Source of the DNA: Embleya sp040629175
GTDB lineage: Bacteria; Actinomycetota; Actinomycetes; Streptomycetales; Streptomycetaceae
DNA: 64,000 nt
NCBI RefSeq assembly: GCF_040629175.1
Contig: NZ_JBEXUX010000011.1
Location: forward strand, 124,001-188,000
Reading direction: 5' to 3'
Positions 1-8,407 of the stretch are shown one piece after another. Each line of letters opens with the position of its first letter. Position 1 is the first letter of the stretch. The position numbers and the translations under genes were made by a program. Below the pieces are notes generated by a model. The model had not been told where the DNA came from and searched no databases. It saw nothing but the letters and a program-made list of their open reading frames with translations.

Positions 1-30
1 GTCGGCGGGCAGAGGGCGCTCGATGGTCAT
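1..30 (-). CDS. 5' end of a gene running off the left edge
   Basis: Only the first ten codons are inside the window (MTIERPLPAD). An ATG on the minus strand is preceded by CGGAGCACTGTC, which puts a GGAG ribosome site 7 bases before the start. It lies 142 bases downstream of the monooxygenase gene on the same strand, with a strong hairpin between them, so it may be a separate transcription unit. Function cannot be judged from ten residues. Confidence 0.4.
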   Translation of the reverse strand, partial: MTIERPLPAD

Positions 31-74
31 GACAGTGCTCCGGTCGAGGATTCGGGTGGTTGCGGCGACCGCGT

Positions 75-107
75 CGTCACCTCGCGGTTCGCCGCCGCGA
101 GGTGACG
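75..107 (-). terminator. Hairpin after the Baeyer-Villiger monooxygenase gene
   Basis: A perfect 13-bp stem (75-87 pairs with 95-107, arms CGTCACCTCGCGG and its complement) with a 7-nt loop. It sits 65 bases beyond the stop codon of the monooxygenase gene and before the next start. No U-run follows, as is usual for actinomycete terminators. Confidence 0.6.
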
Positions 108-171
108 GTGGGGGAGCGGACCGCGTTCGCCTCCGGGAAGGGGCGGGAGGGGCTCGCTCCGGTCGGCCCGG

Positions 172-2112
172 TCAGGTGAGGAGGTATTCGTTCTCCTGCG
201 GCGCGCGGGTCATCCACCAGTAGTCGACCAGGCGCCAGGGGTTGGAGACGACCACGCGGCCGGAACTGTTGCGGTAGTAGCCGCGGACGGAGGAGTGGCT
301 CCAGACGAGACCGTCCAGGGCCCGGTCGACGGTCTCGTTGTAGGCGTCGTGGGCCTGTTCGGTGGGTTCGATCGCGGTGGCGCCGCGGGCGTGCATGAGG
401 CCCAGGCAACCGAGGATGTAGTTGACCTGCGCCTCGCTGATGATGTTGACGCCGGCGCCGTGGTTCGGGCCGGAGTTGGGGCCGCCGATGACGAAGAAGT
501 TCGGGAACCCGGGCACGGTGACCCCGCGCAGGGCTCGGGGGTCCTCCTCGCCCCAGACGTCGCGCAGGGCGACGCGGTCGCGGCCGGTGATGTCGATGCC
601 GTCGAGCATGGGCAGCAGGTGGTACCCGGTGGCCAGGACGACGACGTCGACCGCGACCACCTCGCCGTCGGCGGTGGCCAGGCCCTCGGCGGTGGCGTGG
701 GTGATCGCCGAGGTCTCCAGGCGCACGTGGTCGCGACGCAGCATGCGGTACCAGTCGCAGTCGCGCAGGATCCGCTTGCCGAACGGGGGGTAGGCCGGGA
801 CGGCCTTGGCGAGGAGGTCGGGCCGGCCGTCGAGTTCCTCGCGGGCGTAGGCGAGGAGCCACTGGCGGGCGTCCTCGTTGGCCTGGGACACCGATTCGGT
901 CATGGTCCAGTCGGGGTCCACGACCACGCGGGGGTAGTTGCCGTCGGCGGTGATCCAGTAGGTGAGGGTGCGGAACCACTCGGCGTAGAACGGCACGTGC
1001 CGCATGGCCCAGCGGGCGCCGTCGGGGACGACGAGACCGTCGGCGCGGCGCGGCATGATCCACGAGGGCTGACGTTGGAAGACGGTCAGTTCACCGACTC
1101 GGTCCACGACGGCGGGGCCGAGTTGCATGGCGCTGGCACCGGTGCCGATCAGGGCGACCCGCTTGCCGGTGAGGTCGACGTCGGGGTCCCAGGCGGCGGT
1201 GTGGATCACCGGACCGGCGAACTTCTCCAGGCCGGGGAAGCCGGGACGCATCGGGGCCTGGAAGAACCCGATGGCGCTGATGACGGCGTCGGCCTGCTCC
1301 GTGTGTTCGACGCCGTCCGGTCCGCGGCTGGTGACGGTCCAACGGCGGGTGCTCTCGTCATAGTGGGCGCCGGTGACCTCGGTGTCGAAGGTGGTGTTCT
1401 CGCGCAGGCGGTGGGCGTCGGCGCAGGTGCGCAGGTAGTCCCAGACCACCTGGCCGTTCGAGTAGTACTCCGGCCAGTCGGGGTTGATCTCGAAGGAGAA
1501 GGAGTAGAAGTGGCTGGGGGTGTCCACCCCGATCCCCGGATAGCGGTTGGCCAGCCACGTTCCGCCGACGTCCGCGTTGCGGTCGTAGACGTGGTAGCTG
1601 TAACCGGCCTCGGCGAGCTTGATGGCCGCGCACATGCCGCTGAGCCCCGCGCCGATGATCACCGCGTGAAAGCCGTCCGGCGGACTGGCGCGGACCGTGC
1701 CGGGGACGGCCTCGCGAGCGCTGAAACCGCCCTGCTCGCGCAGCAGCGGCAGGAACTCGACGTCGACCGGCTCGCCGACGCAGACGGAGGCCATGCGTTG
1801 GAACAGCTCGTCGGGCAGCGGCCGATCGGCCTCCGGCGGGGCGGGACGGGTCAGCGCCTCGGCGAGCAGGTCGCGGGCACGGCCGGCAAGGTCCGCCCGG
1901 TCGGCCGCTTCCGTCGTCGGCGCGACGGCCGGGGCGAGTTCCTCCAGGAGCGCCGCGTCGCGGGTGAGCTGGATCAACGCCATCAACACGATGCGCGGGT
2001 CGGCCTGTGCCAACTGCCGCCGGATCTCGGCCCGATCGGTCTGCGGCAGGGGCAGGGCCGCGGCGCGAGGGCGCGGATACGCGGCTTCGACGGAGCGCAT
2101 GGGCGTGGGCAT
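172..2112 (-). CDS. FAD/NADPH Baeyer-Villiger monooxygenase, 4-hydroxyacetophenone monooxygenase type
   Basis: Predicted to insert oxygen next to a ketone carbonyl, giving an ester or lactone, using FAD and NADPH in the cytosol. Visible motifs: FAD Rossmann GAGLSG at residues 154-159, the BVMO fingerprint FAGPVIHTAAWD at 298-309, and a second NADP-binding GTGASA at 323-328. About 150 residues precede the first Rossmann fold; this long N-terminal extension and the 646-residue length match 4-hydroxyacetophenone monooxygenases rather than the shorter cyclohexanone type. The ATG at 2112 is chosen over an upstream in-frame start because GGAGG lies 6 bases before it. The gene reads away from a GTAC-centred operator at 2285. 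Aryl-ketone substrate is inferred from family likeness only. Confidence 0.88.
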   Translation of the reverse strand: MPTPMRSVEAAYPRPRAAALPLPQTDRAEIRRQLAQADPRIVLMALIQLTRDAALLEELAPAVAPTTEAADRADLAGRARDLLAEALTRPAPPEADRPLPDELFQRMASVCVGEPVDVEFLPLLREQGGFSAREAVPGTVRASPPDGFHAVIIGAGLSGMCAAIKLAEAGYSYHVYDRNADVGGTWLANRYPGIGVDTPSHFYSFSFEINPDWPEYYSNGQVVWDYLRTCADAHRLRENTTFDTEVTGAHYDESTRRWTVTSRGPDGVEHTEQADAVISAIGFFQAPMRPGFPGLEKFAGPVIHTAAWDPDVDLTGKRVALIGTGASAMQLGPAVVDRVGELTVFQRQPSWIMPRRADGLVVPDGARWAMRHVPFYAEWFRTLTYWITADGNYPRVVVDPDWTMTESVSQANEDARQWLLAYAREELDGRPDLLAKAVPAYPPFGKRILRDCDWYRMLRRDHVRLETSAITHATAEGLATADGEVVAVDVVVLATGYHLLPMLDGIDITGRDRVALRDVWGEEDPRALRGVTVPGFPNFFVIGGPNSGPNHGAGVNIISEAQVNYILGCLGLMHARGATAIEPTEQAHDAYNETVDRALDGLVWSHSSVRGYYRNSSGRVVVSNPWRLVDYWWMTRAPQENEYLLT

Positions 2113-2284
2113 GAGGGGCCTCCGGGAACGTTCTGCCTCGATCGTGGTCGGCCGTGCCCGGGACACCTCCCGCCGGCTGACCAATGAGGATGGTCAATAG
2201 ACACGCTGTCCAGCGAGAAAAGAATGCCCACCCGGGCGACAACTGTCCAGAGCCACCGCCGAACATCGGACCGTGCGAGGTCAC

Positions 2285-2311
2285 GAATTTGTGTACTGAC
2301 CTCTCGAAATC
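2285..2311. promoter_or_regulatory. GTAC-centred operator upstream of the monooxygenase
   Basis: Core AATTTGTGTACTGACC. It matches the site at 10944 at 21 of 27 positions, and GGTCCAC recurs about 30 bases further on in both. It lies 170 bases upstream of the monooxygenase start. The motif points away from that gene, which an operator can tolerate. Likely bound by the GntR regulator at 4113 (inference). Confidence 0.5.
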
Positions 2312-2529
2312 AACCCGGTCCACCCGGTGGAATCGCCGAAACGCCGCCGCATGGTGGTCGGACCCCGGCCGTCGCGCTTCGGCGTAACCGGTCCACGAAA
2401 CACCCGCAGCGGATGCCGGTGCGGGTGGCTGCGGAGGTGGAACGGACAGGCGATCCCTCGAATCGGCACCGCGCGCCCGTTCGCCCCTTGCGGAAGGGGG
2501 CGGGACGGGCGCGCGTTCCGCGGGACGCG

Positions 2530-3582
2530 TCAGACCACGCCCGGTGTGGCCCAGTCGGTGGTGGGGGCGATCGCGTAGGTGGCGATGAGGGCGCGGATGA
2601 AGTCCTTGTCGTTCATGGGGTCCGAGGGTTCGGCGACCTCGACTCCCCGGGCCCGCAGGTCGGCGAGGAGGCGTTCGAAGACGAGGTCGTGGGTGAGGTC
2701 GTCGGTGTGGTCCATGTTCTTCTTCAGTTCGTCGTGGTCCGCGTAGACCTCGGCGTTCCAGTGCACGAGCAGGCGCATCTCCTCGGGCCGGTAGCGGCGG
2801 ATCGCCTCGCCGTCGGTGGTGATCGCCCAGTCCTCGCGGGAGGCGTCCCAGCCCAGGAGCGAACGGTTCTTCAGGCCGGGTGTGTCGCGCTCCTCGGGGC
2901 GGCCCACCGGGTCGCCGCGGTGGAACATCGACTCGTTCTGCACGACCACGCCCTTGTTCCACAGGGGGTGGTCCAGGCGCTTGGGCTCGCCGTGCGGCCC
3001 GTCGGGCCAGTAGGTGAAGGTGCCGTTCTCGCCGAGGTACCACCACGTGATGACCTGGGCCATCTTCACCAGGTGGTCGGTGAACAGCCCGGAGCGGCCC
3101 ATGACGTTCATCAGCCACGTGGGGGAGTTCTCGTAGCGGATGCCGCGGAAGGTGACCGCGTCCAGGTGCGAGGTGAGTCCGCTGTGGTGCGGGCCGCAGA
3201 AGTTGAACAGCATCATCGTGGGGCGGGCGTACTCGCCGCCCCAGTACGCCTTCGCCAGGTCCAGGAAACGGGAGTTGTAGAAGCAGTCCGCCAACTCCGG
3301 GTACAGCACCGTGGAGTTCTGGGCGAAGAACCCGCGGAAGTGGGCGCCGGCGACGTCGTCGAGCGTGAGGTCGAGGACCTGGTCGTTGTCCGGGCCGCTG
3401 GAGGTGGCGACCAGTTCCTCGATCGAGTCGAAGGTCTGGGCGATGATCGTCCGCCACGGGCCGTGCTGCTTGAGGACGTCGAGGATCCGGCGGTGCTGGT
3501 CGTCGGTGTACACACCCTCCACGACTCTGGGCGGGGCCACCGGGCGCAGGATGTCGTTGAGCTGTGTCAGTGTCCGGCTCAT
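2530..3582 (-). CDS. Putative Fe(II)/2-oxoglutarate-type oxygenase
   Basis: A 350-residue protein without signal peptide or membrane segment. I do not recognise a named family with certainty. The segment TSHLDAV supplies an H-x-D pair, and further on ESMFHRGDPVG supplies a distal histidine followed within about ten residues by arginine. That order (HxD, distal H, then R binding the 2-oxoglutarate carboxylate) is the pattern of the phytanoyl-CoA dioxygenase-like cupins, so an oxygenase role is suggested. The ATG at 3582 has AAAGGA 7 bases upstream. Same strand as the monooxygenase, about 420 bases apart, with its own GTAC-centred site, so both may act on one substrate. Confidence 0.6.
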   Translation of the reverse strand: MSRTLTQLNDILRPVAPPRVVEGVYTDDQHRRILDVLKQHGPWRTIIAQTFDSIEELVATSSGPDNDQVLDLTLDDVAGAHFRGFFAQNSTVLYPELADCFYNSRFLDLAKAYWGGEYARPTMMLFNFCGPHHSGLTSHLDAVTFRGIRYENSPTWLMNVMGRSGLFTDHLVKMAQVITWWYLGENGTFTYWPDGPHGEPKRLDHPLWNKGVVVQNESMFHRGDPVGRPEERDTPGLKNRSLLGWDASREDWAITTDGEAIRRYRPEEMRLLVHWNAEVYADHDELKKNMDHTDDLTHDLVFERLLADLRARGVEVAEPSDPMNDKDFIRALIATYAIAPTTDWATPGVV

Positions 3583-3635
3583 TGTGTGTTGTCCTTTCCG
3601 GGCGGCCGACGCTCGGTGGCCGCCTGCGAATACTT

Positions 3636-3653
3636 GATCCGTACACAAATTCC
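3636..3653 (-). promoter_or_regulatory. GTAC-centred operator upstream of the putative oxygenase
   Basis: On the minus strand the core reads GGAATTTGTGTACGGATC, sharing ATTTGTGTAC with the sites at 2285 and 10944. It lies 54 bases upstream of the start at 3582 and in the same orientation as the gene. Confidence 0.5.
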
Positions 3654-4050
3654 GCCCCGCGTCACGCCGACTCCTCGTCGGGTGCGGCGAATCGCCGGGC
3701 TCGGCGCACGGGGCCGGCCGCGGGGGATCGCTCCCGGATCGGGAGGATCGTCGACGCGGGCGGGACCTCGACCCGCGGTTCGGGTCGACGGGTTCGTTCG
3801 GTGATTCCGGGGCGGTCGAGACGCCGGGAGCAGCCCGTCGGGGGCGGTGGTTCCCGGCACAGTAGGACGACGGGAAGGCGAGGTCAACGGGCTCGACCGT
3901 GTGACCGAGGTCATCCGGGTGAAGCCGTCGGTGGCCAGGATATCAATTTTGCGTTGCTGATACGCGAAATCCTGCCATCCGTCGGCGCGACCCGCCACCC
4001 CGGATCGTTCGAGATCGGCCCGGGAGGCGTGGAGCGCCGCCCGGTAGTCT
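3654..4050. other. Intergenic region between divergent genes
   Basis: About 400 bases between the oxygenase promoter and the GntR operator. Open frames here have no ribosome sites and no recognisable product. An AT-rich patch near 3950-3965 stands out from the GC-rich background and could belong to a promoter. Nothing else is supported. Confidence 0.5.
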
Positions 4051-4064
4051 TTCCTGTACAGGAA
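4051..4064. promoter_or_regulatory. Perfect 14-bp palindrome, probable GntR operator
   Basis: TTCCTGTACAGGAA is its own reverse complement and lies 48 bases upstream of the GntR start, which suggests autoregulation. Its GTAC centre is shared with sites near 2285, 3636, 6385 and 10944. Confidence 0.65.
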
Positions 4065-4112
4065 TAGGTCGAGTCGGATGTGCTGCCGGTGTTCGCCGGG
4101 GAACGGGCAGGT

Positions 4113-4859
4113 ATGAGCACGAACATCGAGGACAGGTCGTGGCGTGGTCCCAAGGCGTCGCAACGGCTGGCGCAGGTCCTGGCGCGGCCGATTCTCACCG
4201 GCGCCCTCCGTGAGGGCGACCGCCTGCCCAACGAGCAGGAGATGATGCTGCGCTACGAGGCCGGCCGCCCGACCGTGCGCGAGGCGCTGCGACTTCTGGA
4301 GACCCGCGGTCTGATCGTGCTCAAGAGCGGCCCGGGAGGGGGGCCGGTCGTACGACACCCGCGCAAGGACAGCCTGGGCGAGTCGCTCAGTCTCCTGCTC
4401 CAGATCGAGGGTGCCTCCTTCGGCGACGTCGCGGACGCCCGTCGCGCGTTGGAGCCGATGCTCGCCCGGCGGGCGGCGGAGCGGATCACCGCGGAGCAGG
4501 TGGTCGAACTCGACGAGACGGTACGCCTGCTGCGGGAGAACCCCGGCGACCAACAGGTGTTCGCCGTCCAGAACCAGCGATTCCACGCCGTGGTCGCGGA
4601 GGCGGCGCGCAGTGTCGTGCTGGACGTGTTCGCCAGTTCGCTCAAGGCGCTGGCGGACGGCGTGCGGGTGGGCGTGACCTATTCGGCCCGCAAACAGGCC
4701 GCCGTGGCGACGGCCCACGAGGTCATTGTGGCGGCCCTGCGGACGGGCGATCCGGACGCCGCGGAAGCGGCGATGCGCGAACACCTCGAAGAGGCCGAGC
4801 GGTATTGGCGTCGCCGATACCCGGACCTGATGGGCCGCCCGGTCGAGTGGACGTATTGA
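4113..4859 (+). CDS. GntR-family regulator with FCD effector domain (FadR subfamily)
   Basis: A 248-residue cytosolic repressor or activator. Residues about 15-80 form the winged helix-turn-helix, with the typical run RLPNEQEMMLRYEAGRPTVREALRLLETRGL. Residues about 95-230 form an all-helical FCD domain, with the conserved asparagine and histidines (QNQRFH, then AHEV, then MREH) that usually hold a metal and a carboxylic acid ligand. The ATG at 4113 fits the domain start better than the one 11 codons upstream. It is divergent from the oxygenase and converges on the aldehyde dehydrogenase. The 14-bp palindrome upstream and related sites nearby make it the likely controller of the cluster; the ligand would be a pathway acid or acyl compound (inference). 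Confidence 0.9.
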   Translation: MSTNIEDRSWRGPKASQRLAQVLARPILTGALREGDRLPNEQEMMLRYEAGRPTVREALRLLETRGLIVLKSGPGGGPVVRHPRKDSLGESLSLLLQIEGASFGDVADARRALEPMLARRAAERITAEQVVELDETVRLLRENPGDQQVFAVQNQRFHAVVAEAARSVVLDVFASSLKALADGVRVGVTYSARKQAAVATAHEVIVAALRTGDPDAAEAAMREHLEEAERYWRRRYPDLMGRPVEWTY

Positions 4860-4873
4860 GGTCTCGCGACCCG

Positions 4874-4903
4874 GGCCCCGGCCGCGCCCGACGTGCCGGG
4901 GCC
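4874..4903. terminator. Bidirectional hairpin between convergent genes
   Basis: GGCCCCGGC at 4874-4882 pairs with GCCGGGGCC at 4895-4903 around a 12-nt loop. It sits between the stop codons of the GntR gene (4859) and the aldehyde dehydrogenase gene (4912). Confidence 0.6.
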
Positions 4904-4911
4904 GGCCACCG

Positions 4912-6318
4912 TCACAGTTGCAGCGACTGCAGTTCGTAGTACTCCTCCAGCCCCGCGCGGCCGAACTCGCGGCCGCGTCCGGAGCACTTCACGCCGCCGA
5001 AGGGGGCGGCGGTGTGGAAGCGCCCGCCGTTGACGTCGACCTGCCCGGTGCGCAGCCGCAGCGCCACGGCGGCGGCGCTCTCCCGGTCCGGGCCCCACAC
5101 CGCGCCGGAGAGGCCGTATCGGGTGCCGTCGGCGATCCGGATGCCTTCGTCGACGTCGTCGTAGGGGGTGATGGCCAGGACGGGTCCGAAGACCTCCTCC
5201 TGCCCGAGTTCCGACTCCGGCGCGACGTCGGCGAATACGGTCGGGCGCACGAAGAACCCGCGTTCGAGGCCGTCCGGCGCGTGCGCGCCGCCGACGGTGA
5301 GCCGGGCGCCGTCGGCGCCGGCGCGCTCGATGAATCCGCGGACGCGGTCGCGCTGGGCGGCCGAGATCAGTGGCCCCTGCTTGGTGGCCGGGTCGGCGGG
5401 ATCACCGAGGGTGAAGCGGGCGGCGGTGGCGGTGGCCGCCTCCACCGCCTCGCGGTAGAGCGAACGGTGCACCACCAGGCGGGTCAGCGCGAGGCAGGTC
5501 TGGCCGGAGTTGAGGAAGCAACTGTTCACGGTGGCCCGCGCGGCCGCGACCGCGTCGGCGCCGGGCAGTACCAAGGTAGCGGACTTGCCGCCCAGTTCGA
5601 GCTGTACGCGCTTGAGCCCGGCCGCGGCGTGCACGGCCCGGCCGGCCGCCGTGGAGCCGGTGAAGGAGACCATGTCCACCTCGGGGTGGCGTACCAGCGC
5701 GTCGCCGATTTCGAGGCCGAGGCCGGACACCAGATTGAACACCCCGGGCGGGAAACCGGCCGCGTCCACCGCCTCGGCGAGCAGGTGCGGGACCAGCGGG
5801 GCGACCTCGCTCGGCTTGAGGACGACCGGTGAGCCGCTCAGCAGCGCGGGCACGACCTTGGCCACGATCTGGAGCAGTGGATAGTTCCAGGGGGTGATGG
5901 CCACGACCACGCCGACGGGTCGGCGGTGCACCAGCGAGTTCGCGACCCCATGGGGTTCCTCGATGCCCTCCGCCGCGGCCAGGAAGTCGGTCACGGCGCC
6001 GATCGGCAACATCGTCTGCAGCGGACCGGCCATGCGTACCGGGGTGCCGACATCGCGCACCGCGGCCGAGGTCAGCTCGTCGGCGCGGGCGGTGAGCGCG
6101 TCCCGGAGCGTGCGCACGAGGGCGATGCGCTCGGACTGTGGGGTCGCCGCCCAGGTGTCTGCCGCGCGGCGGGCGGCCAGCACGGCGTCGTCCGCGTCCC
6201 GGGCGGTGCCTCGCGGGACGTGGTCGTAGACCTGTTCGGTCGTCGGGTCGATCACGGGGACGGTGGCCGGGGACGAGGAGTCGCGGAAGCGTCCGTCCAG
6301 GTAGATGGTCGGTGGCAT
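4912..6318 (-). CDS. NAD(P)-dependent aldehyde dehydrogenase
   Basis: Oxidises an aldehyde to the acid. The 468-residue length is normal for the ALDH superfamily. Key residues are present: the oxyanion asparagine N145 in TPWNYP, the lysine of VVLKPSE at about 168, the cofactor loop SFTGSTAAGR at about 218-227, general base E241 in LELGGKS, and nucleophile C275 in NSGQTCL. The start has GGAGG 7 bases upstream. It is divergent from the alcohol dehydrogenase at 6435 across a short region with an inverted repeat, so an alcohol-aldehyde-acid sequence under one control is likely. Substrate is not readable from sequence. Confidence 0.93.
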   Translation of the reverse strand: MPPTIYLDGRFRDSSSPATVPVIDPTTEQVYDHVPRGTARDADDAVLAARRAADTWAATPQSERIALVRTLRDALTARADELTSAAVRDVGTPVRMAGPLQTMLPIGAVTDFLAAAEGIEEPHGVANSLVHRRPVGVVVAITPWNYPLLQIVAKVVPALLSGSPVVLKPSEVAPLVPHLLAEAVDAAGFPPGVFNLVSGLGLEIGDALVRHPEVDMVSFTGSTAAGRAVHAAAGLKRVQLELGGKSATLVLPGADAVAAARATVNSCFLNSGQTCLALTRLVVHRSLYREAVEAATATAARFTLGDPADPATKQGPLISAAQRDRVRGFIERAGADGARLTVGGAHAPDGLERGFFVRPTVFADVAPESELGQEEVFGPVLAITPYDDVDEGIRIADGTRYGLSGAVWGPDRESAAAVALRLRTGQVDVNGGRFHTAAPFGGVKCSGRGREFGRAGLEEYYELQSLQL

Positions 6319-6384
6319 GAGAGTCCTCCCGATGGTGGGGGTGTCCGGGCGGGCGGTGGCCCTTGACGATTTCTCGGGTCAATG

Positions 6385-6405
6385 ATCTATTCCATGTACA
6401 TAGAT
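6385..6405. promoter_or_regulatory. Inverted-repeat operator between divergent dehydrogenases
   Basis: ATCTAT at 6385-6390 and ATAGAT at 6400-6405 flank TCCATGTAC. The GTAC-containing centre resembles the 14-bp palindrome at 4051. It lies 67 bases from the aldehyde dehydrogenase start and 30 from the alcohol dehydrogenase start. Confidence 0.5.
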
Positions 6406-6434
6406 AGCACGGGCATCGAGAGGCGGATCACCCA

Positions 6435-7544
6435 ATGTTCGAAGGACGCATCGCCCGGTTCGACGCACCGGAGCAGCCGTTCGGGATCCGGGAGGTCTCG
6501 CTCGCCGGTCGCGGGATCCTCCCCGGCGAGATCCTGATCCGGGTCACCCGGGCCAACGTCTGCGGCAGTGACCTGCACGCCTGGCACGGCAACTTCGACA
6601 CCCGCGGCCTCGGCGGCAAACTCCCCACCGTGCTGGGGCACGAGATGGTCGGACGCGTCGCCGCCCTCGGCGAGGGCACCGGCCGCGACACCGACGGCAA
6701 ACCCCTGGAACCTGGGACGCGCGTCGTCTTCCCGTACTTCTTCAGTTGCCACGTCTGCCGGTACTGCGTCTCCGGACGCAGCGCCGGCTGCACCCGGCTG
6801 CGCATGGCCATGCTCACCAGTGCCGCCGAACCGCCCTACTACGTCGGCGCGTTCGGCGACTACTTCGTCCTGCCGCCGGGCGCGTTGCTCTACACGGTGC
6901 CCGACACGCTCTCCGACGAGGTCGTCTCCGGCGCCAACTGCGCGCTGTCGCAGGTGATGTACAGTCTCGATCGCGCACAACTGGGCTTCGGCGAGACCGT
7001 CGTCGTCCAGGGCGCCGGCGGCCTGGGCCTGTACGCCACCGCCCTGGCCAAGGCCCGCGGCGCCCGCACCGTGATCGTCCTCGACGCCGTTGCCGAACGC
7101 CTCGAACTCGCCCGCGAAATGGGCGCCGACGCCACCGTCGACATCACCGCCGAGACCGACGCGCGATCCCGGATCAAGAAGATCCAGGCACTCACCGACG
7201 GCGGCGCCGACGTCGTGGTCGAACTCGTCGGGTCACCGGCCGTCGTCGACGAGGGCATCCGCATGCTCGGCCGCTTCGGCCGCTACCTCAGCGTCGGCAA
7301 CATCAGCGCGAAGCGTACCTACGAGGCCGACCCGTCCCGACTGACCATGACCAACAAGAGCGTCATCGGCGTCTCCCTGTACGAACCCTCCGCACTGGGC
7401 AAGAGCCTGCACTTCCTCGAGACCGTGCACGACCGCCTGCCCAAGCGGTTCACCGAAAGCACCGTCTTCCCCCTGGACGCCATCAACGAAGCGTTCCGGG
7501 CCGCCGACCACCGCGACGTCGTGCGCGCCGCGATCGTGCCCTGA
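6435..7544 (+). CDS. Zinc-dependent alcohol dehydrogenase (MDR superfamily)
   Basis: Interconverts an alcohol and a carbonyl with NAD(P). The 369-residue protein has the catalytic zinc ligands C43 (CGSDLH) and H69-E70 (GHEMVG), and a full structural zinc set C105, C108, C111 and C119. The Rossmann motif QGAGGLGLYA follows at about residue 190. First gene of a probable operon with the enoyl-CoA hydratase and two acyl-CoA dehydrogenases downstream (73-base gap, then overlapping or nearly touching genes). It likely feeds a fatty-acyl-type breakdown path (inference from neighbours). Confidence 0.92.
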   Translation: MFEGRIARFDAPEQPFGIREVSLAGRGILPGEILIRVTRANVCGSDLHAWHGNFDTRGLGGKLPTVLGHEMVGRVAALGEGTGRDTDGKPLEPGTRVVFPYFFSCHVCRYCVSGRSAGCTRLRMAMLTSAAEPPYYVGAFGDYFVLPPGALLYTVPDTLSDEVVSGANCALSQVMYSLDRAQLGFGETVVVQGAGGLGLYATALAKARGARTVIVLDAVAERLELAREMGADATVDITAETDARSRIKKIQALTDGGADVVVELVGSPAVVDEGIRMLGRFGRYLSVGNISAKRTYEADPSRLTMTNKSVIGVSLYEPSALGKSLHFLETVHDRLPKRFTESTVFPLDAINEAFRAADHRDVVRAAIVP

Positions 7545-7617
7545 CCGCCGCCCACCGCCGCAACCGGTGCAACCGGTGCAACCGAACCCGCGAACCCATC
7601 CCGAACCCGAGGACTCG

Positions 7618-8406
7618 ATGAGCAGCCCCACCGGACTCGACTACTCCCTCGCCGACCACATCGCCACCATCACCCTCGACCGCCCGCACCACAAGAACGC
7701 TTTCACCCTGGAGATGGTGGACGCCTGGGCCGAGGCCCTGCGCAGAGCCGAGGCCGACCCCGAGGTGCGGGTGGTCGTCGTCACCGGCGCGGGCGGCACC
7801 TTCTGTTCGGGGGTGGACCTGGACGCCTTCGCCGAGCGCGAGCGCACCCCCCTGGCCGAGCAGCAGCTCATGTCCCGCATCCACCAGGTGGCTTTTGCCG
7901 CAGAGGCACTGACCAAGCCCTACCTTGCGGTCGTGGCCGGCGCGGCCGTCGGCGCGGGCATGGACATGGCGCTGATGGCCGACATCCGGATAGCGGGCGA
8001 ATCGGCCCGCTTCTGCGAGGGCTACGTCCGCGTCGGCCTCGTCCCCGGCGACGGCGGCTGCTGGTACCTGCCCCGCATCGTCGGCACCGCCACCGCCCTG
8101 CGCCTGCTGTGGACCGCCGACTTCGTCGAAGCCCCGGAAGCGCTCGCCCTCGGCCTGGTCAGCGCCGTCCATCCCGACGACCGACTCCGGGACGAGGCAC
8201 GCCGGTTCGCCCTCAAGCTCGCCGCTCGTCCGCCGTTGGCCGTGCAACTGATCAAGCGCGCCGTACGCGCGGGCGAACGTCAGGACCTGCGCACCGCGCT
8301 CGACCTGATCTCCTCCCACCAGGCCGTGATGACCTCCACGGCCGACTCCCGCGAGGCGATGGACGCCTTCCGCACCCGCCGCCCCGGCGACTACACGGGG
8401 AAGTGA
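7618..8406 (+). CDS. Enoyl-CoA hydratase/isomerase family protein
   Basis: Crotonase-fold enzyme acting on CoA thioesters. The 262-residue protein shows the entry motif DRPHHKNAFT, the oxyanion-hole stretch GAGGTFCSGVDL at about residues 59-70, and the second loop GAAVGAGMDMALMADIRIA, followed by GLVPGDGG. Start taken at ATG 7618 behind GAGGA; an in-frame codon 17 residues upstream has no ribosome site. One base separates its stop from the next gene's ATG, so translation is probably coupled. Crotonase members vary in reaction; hydratase is the default reading. Confidence 0.9.
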   Translation: MSSPTGLDYSLADHIATITLDRPHHKNAFTLEMVDAWAEALRRAEADPEVRVVVVTGAGGTFCSGVDLDAFAERERTPLAEQQLMSRIHQVAFAAEALTKPYLAVVAGAAVGAGMDMALMADIRIAGESARFCEGYVRVGLVPGDGGCWYLPRIVGTATALRLLWTADFVEAPEALALGLVSAVHPDDRLRDEARRFALKLAARPPLAVQLIKRAVRAGERQDLRTALDLISSHQAVMTSTADSREAMDAFRTRRPGDYTGK

Positions 8407-8407
8407 G

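Noticed and set aside
295..2187. A 630-codon plus-strand frame opposite the monooxygenase gene
   Set aside because: Rich in Gly/Val/Asp/Arg with no recognisable motif; the minus frame carries both Rossmann motifs and the BVMO fingerprint.
1358..3646. A 762-codon minus-strand frame bridging the oxygenase and monooxygenase genes
   Set aside because: It overlaps both real genes in another register and is Arg/Pro-rich, typical of a shadow frame.
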